64,000 nt of DNA from Bacillus nakamurai (GCF_001584325.1 NZ_LSAZ01000013.1:62001-126000); one strand, 5' to 3'. Positions 1 to 9,745 are shown, counted from the first letter of the stretch. The notes: a model not told the origin generated them from the sequence alone. Made by a program: numbers and translations.

Positions 1-1151
<1,151 letters not shown>

Positions 1152-1168
1152 CAGAAAGGGGATGCCGG

Positions 1169-1852
1169 ATGGACACGCTGAAAGAACTTTTCACATATTA
1201 CTCTCAAAACGGCAGCTATGTCCTGTATGAGTGCTGGCGCCATTTTCTCATGTCGGCGTACGGTGTCATATTTGCCGCCGCTGCCGCCATTCCGGCCGGA
1301 ATTGTCATCGCCCGGTATCGGCGTCTTTCCGGCTGGGTGTTTGCGGTGACGAACGTCATTCAAACCGTGCCGGCGCTTGCGATGCTCGCCGTCCTGATGC
1401 TTGTGATGGGGCTCGGCGCCAATACGGTCATTACAGCCTTGTTTTTATACTCACTCCTGCCGATTCTCCGGAATACGTACACGGGCATCGTCAGCATCGA
1501 ACACGCCTATTTGGAGTCTGGAAAAGCGATGGGTATGACGAAATATCAAGTGCTGCGCATGGTGGAGCTGCCGCTCGCGCTCTCTGTCATCATGGCGGGT
1601 CTCCGAACGGCGCTCGTCATTGCCATCGGCATAACGGCAATCGGCACATTCGTCGGCGCCGGCGGGCTTGGCGACATGATCGTCAGAGGGTCGAATGCGA
1701 CAAACGGAACCGCCATCATTTTAGCGGGCGCCATCCCGACCGCGCTGATGGCAGTGGCGGCAGATCTGTTGATGGCTTGGCTTGAACGGGCTCTCAGTCC
1801 GGTGAAGAAAAAGAAAAGAAAACCGTTTAAACCTGTACGATCTGCATCATAA
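1169..1852 (+). CDS. opuBD: OpuBD, choline ABC transporter permease
   Basis: This 227-residue integral membrane permease forms the second half of the OpuB transmembrane pair. About five hydrophobic segments are visible. The EAA-type loop (ESGKAMGMTKYQVL, about residues 113-126) binds the ATPase, and a GAGGLGD motif follows. The C-terminus is very basic (KKKKRK). It starts 17 bases after opuBC with the ribosome site GAAAGGGGATG upstream, and the operon ends at the terminator immediately after it. Length equals that of B. subtilis OpuBD within one residue. Confidence 0.9.
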   Translation: MDTLKELFTYYSQNGSYVLYECWRHFLMSAYGVIFAAAAAIPAGIVIARYRRLSGWVFAVTNVIQTVPALAMLAVLMLVMGLGANTVITALFLYSLLPILRNTYTGIVSIEHAYLESGKAMGMTKYQVLRMVELPLALSVIMAGLRTALVIAIGITAIGTFVGAGGLGDMIVRGSNATNGTAIILAGAIPTALMAVAADLLMAWLERALSPVKKKKRKPFKPVRSAS

Positions 1853-1858
1853 TCAATC

Positions 1859-1890
1859 AGCATTCTTCCTCGCGAAGAATGCTTTTTTCG
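1859..1890 (+). terminator. opuB operon terminator
   Basis: A ten-pair stem, AGCATTCTTC with GAAGAATGCT around a CTCGC loop, is followed by a run of six T. It lies seven bases after the opuBD stop codon and separates opuB from the lantibiotic immunity operon. Confidence 0.85.
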
Positions 1891-1894
1891 TTTC

Positions 1895-1935
1895 TTGATT
1901 AAATTTTGATAACTCTGCCGTAAAGTCATTTATAT
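1895..1935 (+). promoter_or_regulatory. spa-box-like SpaR operator and promoter of the immunity operon
   Basis: Two exact TTGAT pentamers (1895-1899 and 1906-1910) are separated by six bases, which is the layout described for the spa-box bound by SpaR in the subtilin cluster. A -10-like TTATAT follows at 1930-1935, about 20 bases after the second repeat, the spacing seen at nis/spa promoters. The element lies directly before the ATPase gene of an FEG-RK module. Identity as a SpaR site is inferred from the motif plus the neighbouring SpaR-like regulator. Confidence 0.65.
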
Positions 1936-1961
1936 CAAAAACAAAGCGAAGGGGTAATCAT

Positions 1962-2675
1962 ATGGGCAACATCATAGAAACCAGACAGTTACAAAAAACA
2001 TTCGGAAAACATCAAGCTGTGGCTGATGTGTCGCTGCAGGTCAAACGAAACAGCATATACGGGCTTCTCGGTCCGAACGGCGCCGGAAAGTCTACTACAC
2101 TTAAAATAGTGACGGGCATGCTGAAGCAAACATCCGGCGACGTCTTATTCGACGGCCGTAAATGGAAGCGGGAAGATTTGAAAAACATCGGTTCACTGAT
2201 TGAATCTCCGCCGCTTTACAGCAACTTAACCGCTGCTGAGAATTTGAAAGTCCGCTGTACATTGCTAGGACTTCCCGATTCAAGGATTGCTGAAGTATTG
2301 GAAATCACGGATTTAACGGGAACCGGAAAGAAGCGCGCCGGCCAATTTTCCATGGGGATGAAACAGCGGCTCGGTATCGCTCTGGCTTTATTAAACCGCC
2401 CGTCGCTGTTAATTCTTGACGAGCCGACCAACGGATTAGACCCGATGGGCATTCAGGATTTGCGGGAATTTATCCGGTCCCTTCCGGAGCAGGGAATGAC
2501 AGTTATTTTATCAAGCCATCTGTTATCAGAGGTCGAGCAGATCGCCGACCATATCGGAATCATCAGCGACGGCATTTTAGGTTATCAAGGAGAAATCAGC
2601 CGGGAAGACGATTTGGAGCAGCTGTTTTTGGATGTTGTGAAGTCAAGCAGGGAGAAAGCGGGGGCTGCGAAATGA
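1962..2675 (+). CDS. Lantibiotic immunity ABC transporter ATPase, SpaF/LanF type
   Basis: This is a 237-residue ABC ATPase. Walker A is GPNGAGKST (about residues 38-46), the signature is QFSMGMKQR (about 129-137), and Walker B is LLILDEPTNGLD (about 150-161). The segment SLIESPPLYSN has Glu in place of the Q-loop Gln, the E-loop that is characteristic of LanF immunity ATPases. It would power export of a lantibiotic from the cell membrane with the two permeases that follow. The next gene overlaps by four bases. Subtilin SpaF is the closest family by gene order; bacitracin or mersacidin type transporters are alternatives. Confidence 0.85.
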   Translation: MGNIIETRQLQKTFGKHQAVADVSLQVKRNSIYGLLGPNGAGKSTTLKIVTGMLKQTSGDVLFDGRKWKREDLKNIGSLIESPPLYSNLTAAENLKVRCTLLGLPDSRIAEVLEITDLTGTGKKRAGQFSMGMKQRLGIALALLNRPSLLILDEPTNGLDPMGIQDLREFIRSLPEQGMTVILSSHLLSEVEQIADHIGIISDGILGYQGEISREDDLEQLFLDVVKSSREKAGAAK

Positions 2676-3400
2676 TTCGGTATATGCAGGCGGAGCACCT
2701 TACATCCAAAAGAACGTTTACCAGAAAACTTGTTGTTCTTATCCCGCTTCTGAACACAGCCTTCTCTTTCCTTCTGAATGCCGCTTATATTATGATAGGC
2801 ACCTTCAATTGGTGGTCGGTTATTTTCATGCCGTTAATGATCGCTTTACTATGCGGCTTATCTATTAAAAAAGAGAAAAAATCAGCGAACGACCGAGCGG
2901 TGTATTCATTGCCTGCGAGCCTCAGAAACATATGGCTGTCGAAAATAGGCGTCATCTCACTGTATTCACTCGCGTCACAAATTGTTTTTTTAGCCCTTAT
3001 GTTCCTGATGGGGCTTGTTATGCCGGGTTTTGCGGGAGTACAGCCAAAAGGCGTAGAAGCAAGCGCTTTGCTTTGGCTGACGACGCTTTGGGAAATCCCG
3101 CTCTGCTTATTAATTGCCAGACAATTCGGCTTTACTGCTGTCATTCTCGTAAATATATTAGCGGCCTTTATTTTCGGTATTGCGCCGGCGTCCGGTTCGT
3201 TTTGGCGGCTGAGTCCTTGGAGCTGGCCGCTCCGGGTGATGTCTCCGGTTCTCGGAATTCACCCTAACGGCTTACCGCTTCCTGAAAACAGTGTTTTATT
3301 AAGCGGGCATGTTATCATCCCGGCAATCCTTCTGTCTATCATTCTATTTATGGGTCTCAGCATCTTATCTGCTTTGCCCTTTTCAAAAGGAGGACGCTGA
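2672..3400 (+). CDS. Lantibiotic immunity ABC transporter permease, SpaE/LanE type
   Basis: This 242-residue membrane protein has about six hydrophobic segments and no binding domain, as in LanE/LanG permeases. The first residues (MIRYMQAEHLTSKRTF) match the usual LanE start, a short amphipathic lead before the first membrane span. Its ATG overlaps the end of the ATPase gene (ATGA), so the two are translationally coupled. It forms one half of the membrane channel that lowers the lantibiotic concentration at the cytoplasmic membrane. Confidence 0.8.
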   Translation: MIRYMQAEHLTSKRTFTRKLVVLIPLLNTAFSFLLNAAYIMIGTFNWWSVIFMPLMIALLCGLSIKKEKKSANDRAVYSLPASLRNIWLSKIGVISLYSLASQIVFLALMFLMGLVMPGFAGVQPKGVEASALLWLTTLWEIPLCLLIARQFGFTAVILVNILAAFIFGIAPASGSFWRLSPWSWPLRVMSPVLGIHPNGLPLPENSVLLSGHVIIPAILLSIILFMGLSILSALPFSKGGR

Positions 3401-3402
3401 TA

Positions 3403-4173
3403 ATGGACGTGCTGCTCCGATATATATGGGCTGATGTACTAAAAACAAAACGCACACCGCTCATATGGATGCATGTGGCGGCTCCGCTTTTACTCGCAGT
3501 ATTTTTCCTTCTTTATATGTATGGAAGGATTCATGAGCCTTTTGCACTCTATCACGTTTATACCGCTACGATTGCCGTGATATACCCGCTTTTGATCGGG
3601 ATTGTTTGCGGGATGGCTGCCTCTGTTGAGGAACAGGCGGGCCATTTTCAAATGATGCTGGCGGTGCCGCATTCTAAAATCGTCAGTTTCGCCAGTAAGC
3701 TTTTGCTGCTGCTTTTGCTGAATGTCTTATCAGTATGTCTTGCGATCGGTCTTTATCTGATCGGACTGAAATTTGTTCTTCATGTACATGACCTCCCTTA
3801 TCTCGCCTTTTTAAGGGGAGGAGCCTGGCTGATCGCCGGAAGCGTTCCTCTTTATATGCTGTCCTTTTTTGTCAGTATAAATTACGGAACGGGGCCGTCC
3901 AGCCTTTTTGGCGGAGCGGGTTTGTTAATGGCGGCTCTGATGAACACGGGATTGGGTGATATTATTTGGCGGTATGTGCCGTGGGCATGGAGTGTGCGGT
4001 TGGCCGGGCTTGAAGGGCTGGTGCATTTTGAAAAGGTAAAAAAAGAGTTTCTCCCCTATGTGAGGCACGATATGAGAATCGGAGAAATATTGTTATATTT
4101 TGCTATAATCATATTATTCCTTGCCGGTCTCTTTTGGTGTAAAAGATGGGAAGGCAGGCGTTCTTATGAATAA
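3403..4173 (+). CDS. Lantibiotic immunity ABC transporter permease, SpaG/LanG type
   Basis: This is the second permease of the FEG set, 256 residues with about six membrane segments and no recognisable soluble domain. The start (LLRYIWADVLKTKRT after the initiating residues) resembles that of the preceding permease, as expected of paralogous LanE/LanG halves. It begins two bases after the first permease gene with an AAAGGAGG ribosome site. The order F, E, G, R, K is that of the subtilin (spa) cluster; mersacidin has K, R, F, G, E. No LanI immunity lipoprotein gene is present. Confidence 0.8.
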   Translation: MDVLLRYIWADVLKTKRTPLIWMHVAAPLLLAVFFLLYMYGRIHEPFALYHVYTATIAVIYPLLIGIVCGMAASVEEQAGHFQMMLAVPHSKIVSFASKLLLLLLLNVLSVCLAIGLYLIGLKFVLHVHDLPYLAFLRGGAWLIAGSVPLYMLSFFVSINYGTGPSSLFGGAGLLMAALMNTGLGDIIWRYVPWAWSVRLAGLEGLVHFEKVKKEFLPYVRHDMRIGEILLYFAIIILFLAGLFWCKRWEGRRSYE

Positions 4174-4193
4174 AGACAAAGGGTGATCGCCCG

Positions 4194-4856
4194 GTGGCAA
4201 ACATTTTGGCGGTAGACGATGAGAGAGATATTCTCGTCCTCATCAAAAACATTTTACAGCGGGATAAGCACAACGTAACAGTGCTGGAAAAGGCAGAAAA
4301 TGAGCCTTTAGCATTTTTTCAAGGATATGATTTAATTTTGCTTGATGTCATGATGCCCGGTACAGACGGCATCGAGCTCTGCCGGCGGATTCGGCCGCTG
4401 GTAGACAGCCCGATCCTGTTTTTAACGGCCAAGTCGGATGAGGAATCCATCGTAAAAGGGCTTATGACAGGCGCTGACGACTATATCACAAAGCCGTTCG
4501 GCGTACAGGAACTAATGGCAAGAGTGAACGCGCACGTCAGAAGGGAGCAGCGTGAGAAACATCAGACAAAAAGGCTGATATCAGGTTTTATGTTTGATTT
4601 CAATAATAAAGAAGTATTTATCGGTGACCATCAATTATCCCTTACAAAAAATGAATATAAAATCGTTGAATTTCTGGCACAGCATAAAAACAGAACGTTC
4701 TCACGCGAACAGATTTACGATGAAGTGTATGGATTGGACGGAGATGCGCTCTACTCAACCATCACGGAGTTTATCAGAACGATACGGAAGAAATGCAAAG
4801 AGCATGGGGCAGATCCTATAAAAACGGTTTGGGGTGTAGGGTACAAGTGGGAATAA
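4194..4856 (+). CDS. Response regulator, SpaR/NisR type
   Basis: This 220-residue OmpR-family regulator has a receiver domain with the acidic pair DDE (residues 8-10), the phospho-acceptor Asp in LILLDVMMPG (near residue 53) and the conserved Lys in YITKPFG. The C-terminal winged helix occupies about residues 125-218. It starts with GTG 20 bases after the LanG-type permease. It would activate the FEG promoter through the TTGAT direct repeat when the partner kinase senses a lantibiotic. Being promoter-proximal to the kinase and downstream of FEG matches spaRK placement. Confidence 0.85.
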   Translation: MANILAVDDERDILVLIKNILQRDKHNVTVLEKAENEPLAFFQGYDLILLDVMMPGTDGIELCRRIRPLVDSPILFLTAKSDEESIVKGLMTGADDYITKPFGVQELMARVNAHVRREQREKHQTKRLISGFMFDFNNKEVFIGDHQLSLTKNEYKIVEFLAQHKNRTFSREQIYDEVYGLDGDALYSTITEFIRTIRKKCKEHGADPIKTVWGVGYKWE

Positions 4857-6250
4857 CGAAGGGGAAATCAAGTATCCGAAAAGAGCTTGTCAAATTCACA
4901 ATCACCCTGTGTCTGAGCACGATGGGCGTAGCTGCTTTATGCGTCACGCTCAATGCCATTGCGCTGAATGCCGGCGCAATTCTGCCGGCAAACTACAGCG
5001 AGCATGCAGCGGAAAACATCAAACCCCGCCTGCAATCAGCAAAAAGCATAAAAAAAGACATGATTCCTGAAGGCATTTCGTACGCCGTTTTTGATAAAAA
5101 GAGCAAACGCATGTCAGAGGGAACGATGACTGAAAAAGACGCGTCCAACGCCAGAAAAAAAATTCAGCATCAGCCGTACTTTCATTTTTCTCAGAAAGGG
5201 TATATGGTGATTGATCGGAAAAACGAGTATTGCGTCTTGCAATATTCGCTCAGGTCGGAATTTCATTCACCGCTTTTACGGCGCTATCTGCCGAATTATG
5301 AACTGACGGGACTTTCCATTCTGGTCGTCATGCTGCTTCTGACTGTTTTTATCGTGACGACACGTTTTGCCAATCAGCTGAGGCGGCATTTCCACACGCT
5401 CAGTTCCATAACGGGAAGCATTCAAAAACAAAATTTAAATGTAGATCCGCAGCGCTCCCGTATTAAGGAATTTGACGATGTCATTGACTCGCTGATGAAA
5501 ATGAAAGACGCGCTCCAAGCTTCTCTTGCGGCGCAATGGGAATCAGAAAGAACAAAAAAAGAACAAATCGGCGCGCTTGCTCATGATATTAAAATTCCGG
5601 TAACCATTATTAAAGGCAATGCGGAACTGCTGAGTTTAACAGAGCCTGATGAGGAACAATCGGAATACACCCGCTATATTCTGGATGCCGGAATGAAGAT
5701 TGAGCAGTATGTCAGGCAATTAATCCAACTGTCAAAAACGGAGGAGGCCGTCTCTGTATATGTGGAATATACAGGCATTAAAGGGTGGATCAAACATGTG
5801 CATCGTGATGCTGCTGCGCTGATGGGGCCGAAACGGATTGATCTCATTCTCAGCGAACGGGGCACTGACGGAATAGAAGCGGCAATGGACAAGCACCTGC
5901 TTCACAGGGCAATCATGAATATCGTTTCCAACGCTGTTGACTATACGCCCGAAGGCGGAGAAATCTGTATGGAAACAGTGTGCACCGATACGTTTCTCAG
6001 CATTGCTGTATCAGACAGCGGCAGGGGTTTTTCATCCGCAGCGCTGAAAAAAGCGACACAGCTTTTTTACACGGAGGATAAAAGCAGACATTCAGCGGGG
6101 CATCACGGCATGGGGCTTACGTTTGCCCATAATGTCGTCAACCTTCATCACGGTGAATTAAAGCTTGAAAATAAAGAAACGGGAGGCGCCCGGGCAGAAA
6201 TCCGTATTCCTCTAAAAACTGTCAAACAAAAACAAGCCCTTCAGATATGA
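4847..6250 (+). CDS. Sensor histidine kinase, SpaK/NisK type
   Basis: This is a membrane histidine kinase of about 467 residues. Two membrane segments flank an extracytoplasmic domain (about residues 35-150), the sensing layout of subtilin/nisin kinases. The phospho-accepting His lies in LAHDIKIPVT, followed by an N box (NIVSNAVDYTPEGG) and G boxes (DSGRGFS and HGMGLTFA). The start is ambiguous: GTG at 4847 overlaps the regulator gene by ten bases and has GTAGGG upstream; an in-frame ATG lies at 4793 but has a poor ribosome site. The gene ends in a terminator that it shares with yvaQ. Confidence 0.82.
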   Translation: MGITKGKSSIRKELVKFTITLCLSTMGVAALCVTLNAIALNAGAILPANYSEHAAENIKPRLQSAKSIKKDMIPEGISYAVFDKKSKRMSEGTMTEKDASNARKKIQHQPYFHFSQKGYMVIDRKNEYCVLQYSLRSEFHSPLLRRYLPNYELTGLSILVVMLLLTVFIVTTRFANQLRRHFHTLSSITGSIQKQNLNVDPQRSRIKEFDDVIDSLMKMKDALQASLAAQWESERTKKEQIGALAHDIKIPVTIIKGNAELLSLTEPDEEQSEYTRYILDAGMKIEQYVRQLIQLSKTEEAVSVYVEYTGIKGWIKHVHRDAAALMGPKRIDLILSERGTDGIEAAMDKHLLHRAIMNIVSNAVDYTPEGGEICMETVCTDTFLSIAVSDSGRGFSSAALKKATQLFYTEDKSRHSAGHHGMGLTFAHNVVNLHHGELKLENKETGGARAEIRIPLKTVKQKQALQI

Positions 6251-6264
6251 GGGCTTGTTTTTTT
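6230..6264. terminator. Bidirectional terminator between the kinase gene and yvaQ
   Basis: The stem is AACAAGCCCT with AGGGCTTGTT, with a T run on the plus strand and an A run before it that gives a T run on the minus strand. It overlaps the kinase stop codon and serves the convergent genes. Confidence 0.85.
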
Positions 6265-6266
6265 GC

Positions 6267-7967
6267 TTAAATCGTAAATTGCGCCATCCGTTCGTTCAGC
6301 TTGTTTGCCAAATCTTCCAGCTCCTCGGCTTTTGATAATACCTGATCCATGGAGTGGGCTGACTGTTCCGTGATGGAAAATGTTTCTTCAATGCCTGCCG
6401 CTGATTCTTCGGAAACAGAGGCGATATTTTCGATCGAATGGCTGATTGTAACCGATTGTTCAGTTAACTTCTTCAAACCGCCAGTCACTTCTTCGATGCT
6501 TGCAGCCACATCCGTCATTGACCGTTTGATTTGCTGCATTGTGCTGCCGGTGTCTGTAAGGTTTGCTTTTCCTTTTTCTACCTCGGTAAAGCTGCTTTCT
6601 AAATAGTGAATGACGGTGCTGATTTCCTGCTGGGTGCCGCCAACGATTCTCGTAATATCCTGGACGGAGCCCCGGACGCCATCGGCGAGCTTTCTGACTT
6701 CTTCGGCCACGACAGCGAAGCCTTTGCCGCTTTCTCCGGCACGCGCTGCTTCAATTGCGGCATTTAAGGACAGCAGGTTCGTCTGTTCGGCAATGCCGTT
6801 AATGACGAGGACGAGTTTATTAATGTCTTGGGAATGCTGATCAAGCGCCCGTACTTTTTGAACGGATTGCTCGACGATGCTGTGGATGGATTCCATCTGC
6901 TTTAACGACGAATCCATATTTTCATTTCCGTTTACGGCTAAATCCAGCACGTTCTGTGATGTGCCGCTGATGGTCATGCTGTGAGAATACGCTTTATCTA
7001 TCCGGTCTGTGAAATCGTTCATTGTTTCGGAAATCGTGACGGCGTCTTGCGCCTGCTGTTCTGATCCTTCCGCCATTTCGTTCATCGTTTCGGCAATGGC
7101 CTGGCTGCCCGACCTTGTTTCGTTCGTCGCAGCCGTCAGCATTTGTGAAGACGAAAGAACATGCTGAGAAATTCCTTTCGAATAGCCGACAATGTCTCTT
7201 AAATTTCCGACCATCTGCTGAAGCGCGCCGTTCAGATCGCCGAGTTCATCTTTCGCATTGAGCGCTTCAAGATCATTTGAGAGATTTCCCCCCGCAATCT
7301 CGTCGGCAGATTCTTTCATGCGGATGATTGGTTTGACGATTTTCCGGTTGATATAGATCCAGATGAAGACGCTGATAAGGACAGCGGCGGCGAGCAGCAG
7401 AATCGTAAACGTGATGCCTTTGCGGTAAATCTGTTCGGATTCATCAACCGCTTTATTGCTGCCTTCTTTGTTTAAATCAACCAGTTCGTTAATATGATCT
7501 TTCATGGTGTCAAACTTTGTTTCGGATTGGACGAGCAGTCCTCTTGCCATATCTGTATTATCGCTTTTTCCGCTCTCCACAATTTTCGAGTGAACGTCTT
7601 TATATTCCGCGATCTCGCTTGAGAGCGTCTCATAAATCTTTTGTTCCTTCGCGCTGGAGATTGTTTTTTTATAATCGGTGAGACTTTTGTCAATCTCATT
7701 CAGGGTCTGATCCATTGATTTCCGGATCGTCTCCAATTTCGTTTTATCTTTGTTAATTAAATACTCTTTTTCTTGAGAGGAAAGGTGCTCTGTTAAATAA
7801 TCTACCTTTGTAATTTGTTTAATGCCGTCAATCCATTTTGTGTTCATGTCATTTGTCTGCCGGATCAAAAACTGCATATTAAGCGCCCCGAGTCCAGCGG
7901 TGAGCATCATAATCACAATCAGTGTGGCAAAAACAAGGCTGAATTTGCGTGAAATCGTTAGCCGCAT
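6267..7967 (-). CDS. yvaQ: YvaQ, methyl-accepting chemotaxis protein
   Basis: This 566-residue chemoreceptor has a first membrane segment at about residues 10-30, an extracytoplasmic helical sensor domain (about 35-180), and a second membrane segment at about 186-206. A HAMP domain follows, then a long cytoplasmic signalling coiled coil. The hairpin tip [18 protein letters not shown], which contacts CheA and CheW, is intact. Ligand unknown. The gene has AAAGGAGA before the ATG and a sigma-D-like promoter upstream. Position next to yvaP and opuB matches B. subtilis yvaQ. Confidence 0.92.
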   Translation of the reverse strand: MRLTISRKFSLVFATLIVIMMLTAGLGALNMQFLIRQTNDMNTKWIDGIKQITKVDYLTEHLSSQEKEYLINKDKTKLETIRKSMDQTLNEIDKSLTDYKKTISSAKEQKIYETLSSEIAEYKDVHSKIVESGKSDNTDMARGLLVQSETKFDTMKDHINELVDLNKEGSNKAVDESEQIYRKGITFTILLLAAAVLISVFIWIYINRKIVKPIIRMKESADEIAGGNLSNDLEALNAKDELGDLNGALQQMVGNLRDIVGYSKGISQHVLSSSQMLTAATNETRSGSQAIAETMNEMAEGSEQQAQDAVTISETMNDFTDRIDKAYSHSMTISGTSQNVLDLAVNGNENMDSSLKQMESIHSIVEQSVQKVRALDQHSQDINKLVLVINGIAEQTNLLSLNAAIEAARAGESGKGFAVVAEEVRKLADGVRGSVQDITRIVGGTQQEISTVIHYLESSFTEVEKGKANLTDTGSTMQQIKRSMTDVAASIEEVTGGLKKLTEQSVTISHSIENIASVSEESAAGIEETFSITEQSAHSMDQVLSKAEELEDLANKLNERMAQFTI

Positions 7968-8002
7968 ATCAAATCTCCTTTAAAGTGATGTCGTTATTGT
8001 TT

Positions 8003-8031
8003 ATATCGGCTATTGATCCGCTTTTTCTTTA
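8003..8031 (-). promoter_or_regulatory. Putative sigma-D promoter of yvaQ
   Basis: On the minus strand a perfect sigma-D -10 element GCCGATAT (8010-8003) lies about 35 bases upstream of the yvaQ start. A TAAA (8031-8028) lies 17 bases further up, one or two more than the usual 15-16. Sigma-D (motility) control is usual for Bacillus chemoreceptors. Confidence 0.6.
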
Positions 8032-8041
8032 AAAAAGCAAA

Positions 8042-8080
8042 ATAAAAAACGGCTGCCCGTTTTGAGATCAGCCGTTTATT
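8042..8080 (-). terminator. Terminator after yvaP
   Basis: Read on the minus strand, AACGGCTG pairs with CAGCCGTT and is followed by TTTATTTT. It lies just beyond the yvaP stop codon. Confidence 0.75.
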
Positions 8081-8094
8081 GGCGGGAGAGTTTA

Positions 8095-8412
8095 TTAGGA
8101 AGGATCTATCCATTCTGAAGACCATTTAGAAATTTCTCCTAAAATGGGGGCTAACGCCTTTCCCTTATCGGTCAATGAATATTCAATGCGGACAGGCGTT
8201 TCCGGAATGACTTCCCGTTTGATCACACCTTCTGTTTCAAGTTCTTTCAGCCTCTCTGACAGGACTCTGCCGCTTAAATTCGGAAGCGCCGCTTCAATTT
8301 CGCTGAATCGCTGCTGTCCGTTCAATAGCTGAAAGACGATAAGAGCGACCCAGCGTTTACTCAAGATGTCGACTGCCTTTTCAAATCTGGGACACATTTC
8401 TGATTGCTTCAT
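8095..8412 (-). CDS. yvaP: YvaP/CatR, HxlR-family repressor
   Basis: This 105-residue HxlR-type winged-helix protein begins with the conserved Cys (MKQSEMCPRFEKAVDIL), then the family signature SKRWVALIVFQLLNGQQRFSEI (given here to mark residues about 19-40) and SERLKELETEGVI in the recognition region. The Cys near the N-terminus is the redox-sensing residue in B. subtilis CatR (YvaP), which represses catDE and responds to catechol and quinones. Identity is taken from length, motifs and position between yvaQ and rghR. Confidence 0.88.
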   Translation of the reverse strand: MKQSEMCPRFEKAVDILSKRWVALIVFQLLNGQQRFSEIEAALPNLSGRVLSERLKELETEGVIKREVIPETPVRIEYSLTDKGKALAPILGEISKWSSEWIDPS

Positions 8413-8493
8413 GCTTTTTCACCTCGTCTGTTGCTATTATACCGCAAAATCAGAGGGAAAGTACGTCTGCCGCTTGTTAAGTTGGGGAGTGCA

Positions 8494-8925
8494 TCAGGAT
8501 GAGGAGGAGGAGGTGGAGGAACGTTTTTTTGCTTCAGCCGCGATAAAATCAAAGTATTTACTGACGCTTTCAATATCTTCTTTTGTGAAGTGCTGCCATT
8601 TTCTGCTGTCAAACAGCGGAAGCTGCTCCGCGCCTCTGGCAACGGCCGTCTGATAGATGGTGTAAATGGATTGATAGCTTTCAGGGGCCTCGCGGATTTC
8701 CTCCTGAAATGCTTTAATGTGTCCTGCTCTTGCCATTAAATCCTCATACGGGATTTTTAATGTGTCCGCCAATTTTTTGATGGTGGCGGGCTTGGGAATG
8801 CCGCGGTGCCCGTTTTCAATTCTGGAAATGGTAGCCGAGCTGACGCCGGAATAGACGGCAAGCTGATTGACCGTTAGTTTTCGGGCGCGGCGCAGCTCTC
8901 TTAATTGCTTTCCGAATGTGCTCAA
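8494..8925 (-). CDS. rghRB: RghRB (YvaO), XRE-family regulator
   Basis: This 143-residue protein has an N-terminal Cro/C1 helix-turn-helix (LAVYSGVSSATISRIENG, about residues 21-38) and a C-terminal domain of about 75 residues. Its B. subtilis counterparts RghRA and RghRB repress rap genes such as rapG and rapH. The C-terminus ends in a low-complexity Ser/Thr tail encoded by a GGA-rich minus-complement repeat (8500-8519), so the tail length may vary between strains. It is a clear paralogue of the adjacent rghRA. Confidence 0.82.
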   Translation of the reverse strand: MSTFGKQLRELRRARKLTVNQLAVYSGVSSATISRIENGHRGIPKPATIKKLADTLKIPYEDLMARAGHIKAFQEEIREAPESYQSIYTIYQTAVARGAEQLPLFDSRKWQHFTKEDIESVSKYFDFIAAEAKKRSSTSSSSS

Positions 8926-8952
8926 TATGATCGCCTCGCATGTGCAGATTCA

Positions 8953-9360
8953 TTATTCTTCATTCGTTCTTTTTTTGGCTTCAGCCGACAAGAACGTGAA
9001 ATATTTATCAAGCAGGACTAAATCTTCTTTCGACAGGTACTGCCAGTTCTCGTGCTCCAAAAGGGATAAATCGTTCAGCTGATACATTTCTGCTTTTTCA
9101 ATCAATTGGCAGCTCGTGCCGTATGGAGCTCTCGTTTCTTGAACGGTCTCAATGTATCCGGCTTTTTTCATGAGTTCCTCGTAAGGGATTTTCAGCGCTT
9201 CTGCGAGCTTTTTGATGGTTGCCGGTTTCGGCACCCCGCGTTTGCCGTTTTCAATCCGTGAGATTCCGGCTGCACTGACGCCTGAATACGTTGCCAGCTG
9301 GTTCACTGTCATTTTTCGTTTTTCCCGCAGTGTCCGTAATTGTTTACCGAAGCTTTCCAC
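8953..9360 (-). CDS. rghRA: RghRA (YvaN), XRE-family repressor of rap genes
   Basis: This 135-residue protein has the same length as B. subtilis YvaN. The Cro/C1 helix-turn-helix is LATYSGVSAAGISRIENG (about residues 21-38), followed by KRGVPKPATIKKLAEALKIP. Its N-terminal 65 residues are nearly the same as those of the neighbour rghRB, so the pair arose by tandem duplication. It is transcribed divergently from yvzC; the shared region 9361-9511 carries operator-like repeats. Expected to repress rapG/rapH/rapD and so tune ComA-controlled functions. Confidence 0.85.
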   Translation of the reverse strand: MESFGKQLRTLREKRKMTVNQLATYSGVSAAGISRIENGKRGVPKPATIKKLAEALKIPYEELMKKAGYIETVQETRAPYGTSCQLIEKAEMYQLNDLSLLEHENWQYLSKEDLVLLDKYFTFLSAEAKKRTNEE

Positions 9361-9437
9361 AGTCTCTCCCCCTCCCGAACGCTACCTCTATTCTAGTATG
9401 TTCGTTGACTAAAGGGAATAGCTGGACTGGAAAAGTA

Positions 9438-9466
9438 TTGACAAAAGTTAACAAAACCCGTATCTT
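9438..9466 (+). promoter_or_regulatory. yvzC promoter with overlapping operator-like repeat
   Basis: TTGACA (9438-9443) and TATCTT (9461-9466) are 17 bases apart. The -35 is inside the 15-mer TTGACAAAAGTTAAC (9438-9452), an imperfect inverted repeat that recurs with one change at the end of yvzC (9726-9740). A repressor bound here would block transcription, which suggests control by YvzC or an RghR protein. Confidence 0.5.
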
Positions 9467-9511
9467 ATGTAGTAAGACAGAAAGTATTATACAGAACGGA
9501 AGGTGAAGAAA

Positions 9512-9745
9512 GTGGTCGAAAAGATACAGATCAGAAGAGATTATGTGCTGCAATATATGGTCAATAACGACTACTCGTTAAACCAGCTCGCCCTGGAGAT
9601 CGGAATATCCCCCGCCACACTGAGCCGCGTACTGAATGGAGAGAGGAGGCCGGGCCAGCTGGTCATCGGAAAGATGCTGTATTATTTTGACATGAAATTT
9701 GAGGACCTTTTTTACTATGATTTTGTTGACAAAAGTCAACGATGA
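9512..9745 (+). CDS. yvzC: YvzC, small XRE-family DNA-binding protein
   Basis: This 77-residue single-domain protein has the helix-turn-helix LALEIGISPATLSRVLNG (about residues 24-41). The GTG at 9512 is chosen because GGAAGG lies eight bases upstream and because it gives the 77 residues of the B. subtilis protein; a GTG at 9503 is too close to that site. Divergent from rghRA. The end of the gene overlaps a palindromic operator-like sequence. Target genes are unknown. Confidence 0.82.
   Translation: MVEKIQIRRDYVLQYMVNNDYSLNQLALEIGISPATLSRVLNGERRPGQLVIGKMLYYFDMKFEDLFYYDFVDKSQR
9725..9740. promoter_or_regulatory. Perfect 16-base palindrome over the yvzC 3' end
   Basis: GTTGAC-AAAA-GTCAAC is a 6-4-6 inverted repeat that covers the last codons of yvzC. 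Fourteen of its 15 core bases equal the repeat at the yvzC promoter, which suggests that the same regulator binds both. Confidence 0.45.

Noticed and set aside
1231..1785. Long second frame of 184 codons inside opuBD
   Set aside because: It is a His/Arg-rich shadow frame on the same strand as the clear permease gene.
8494..8530. GGA-rich tandem repeat as a CRISPR or regulatory repeat
   Set aside because: It is a short codon repeat that encodes the Ser/Thr tail of RghRB.
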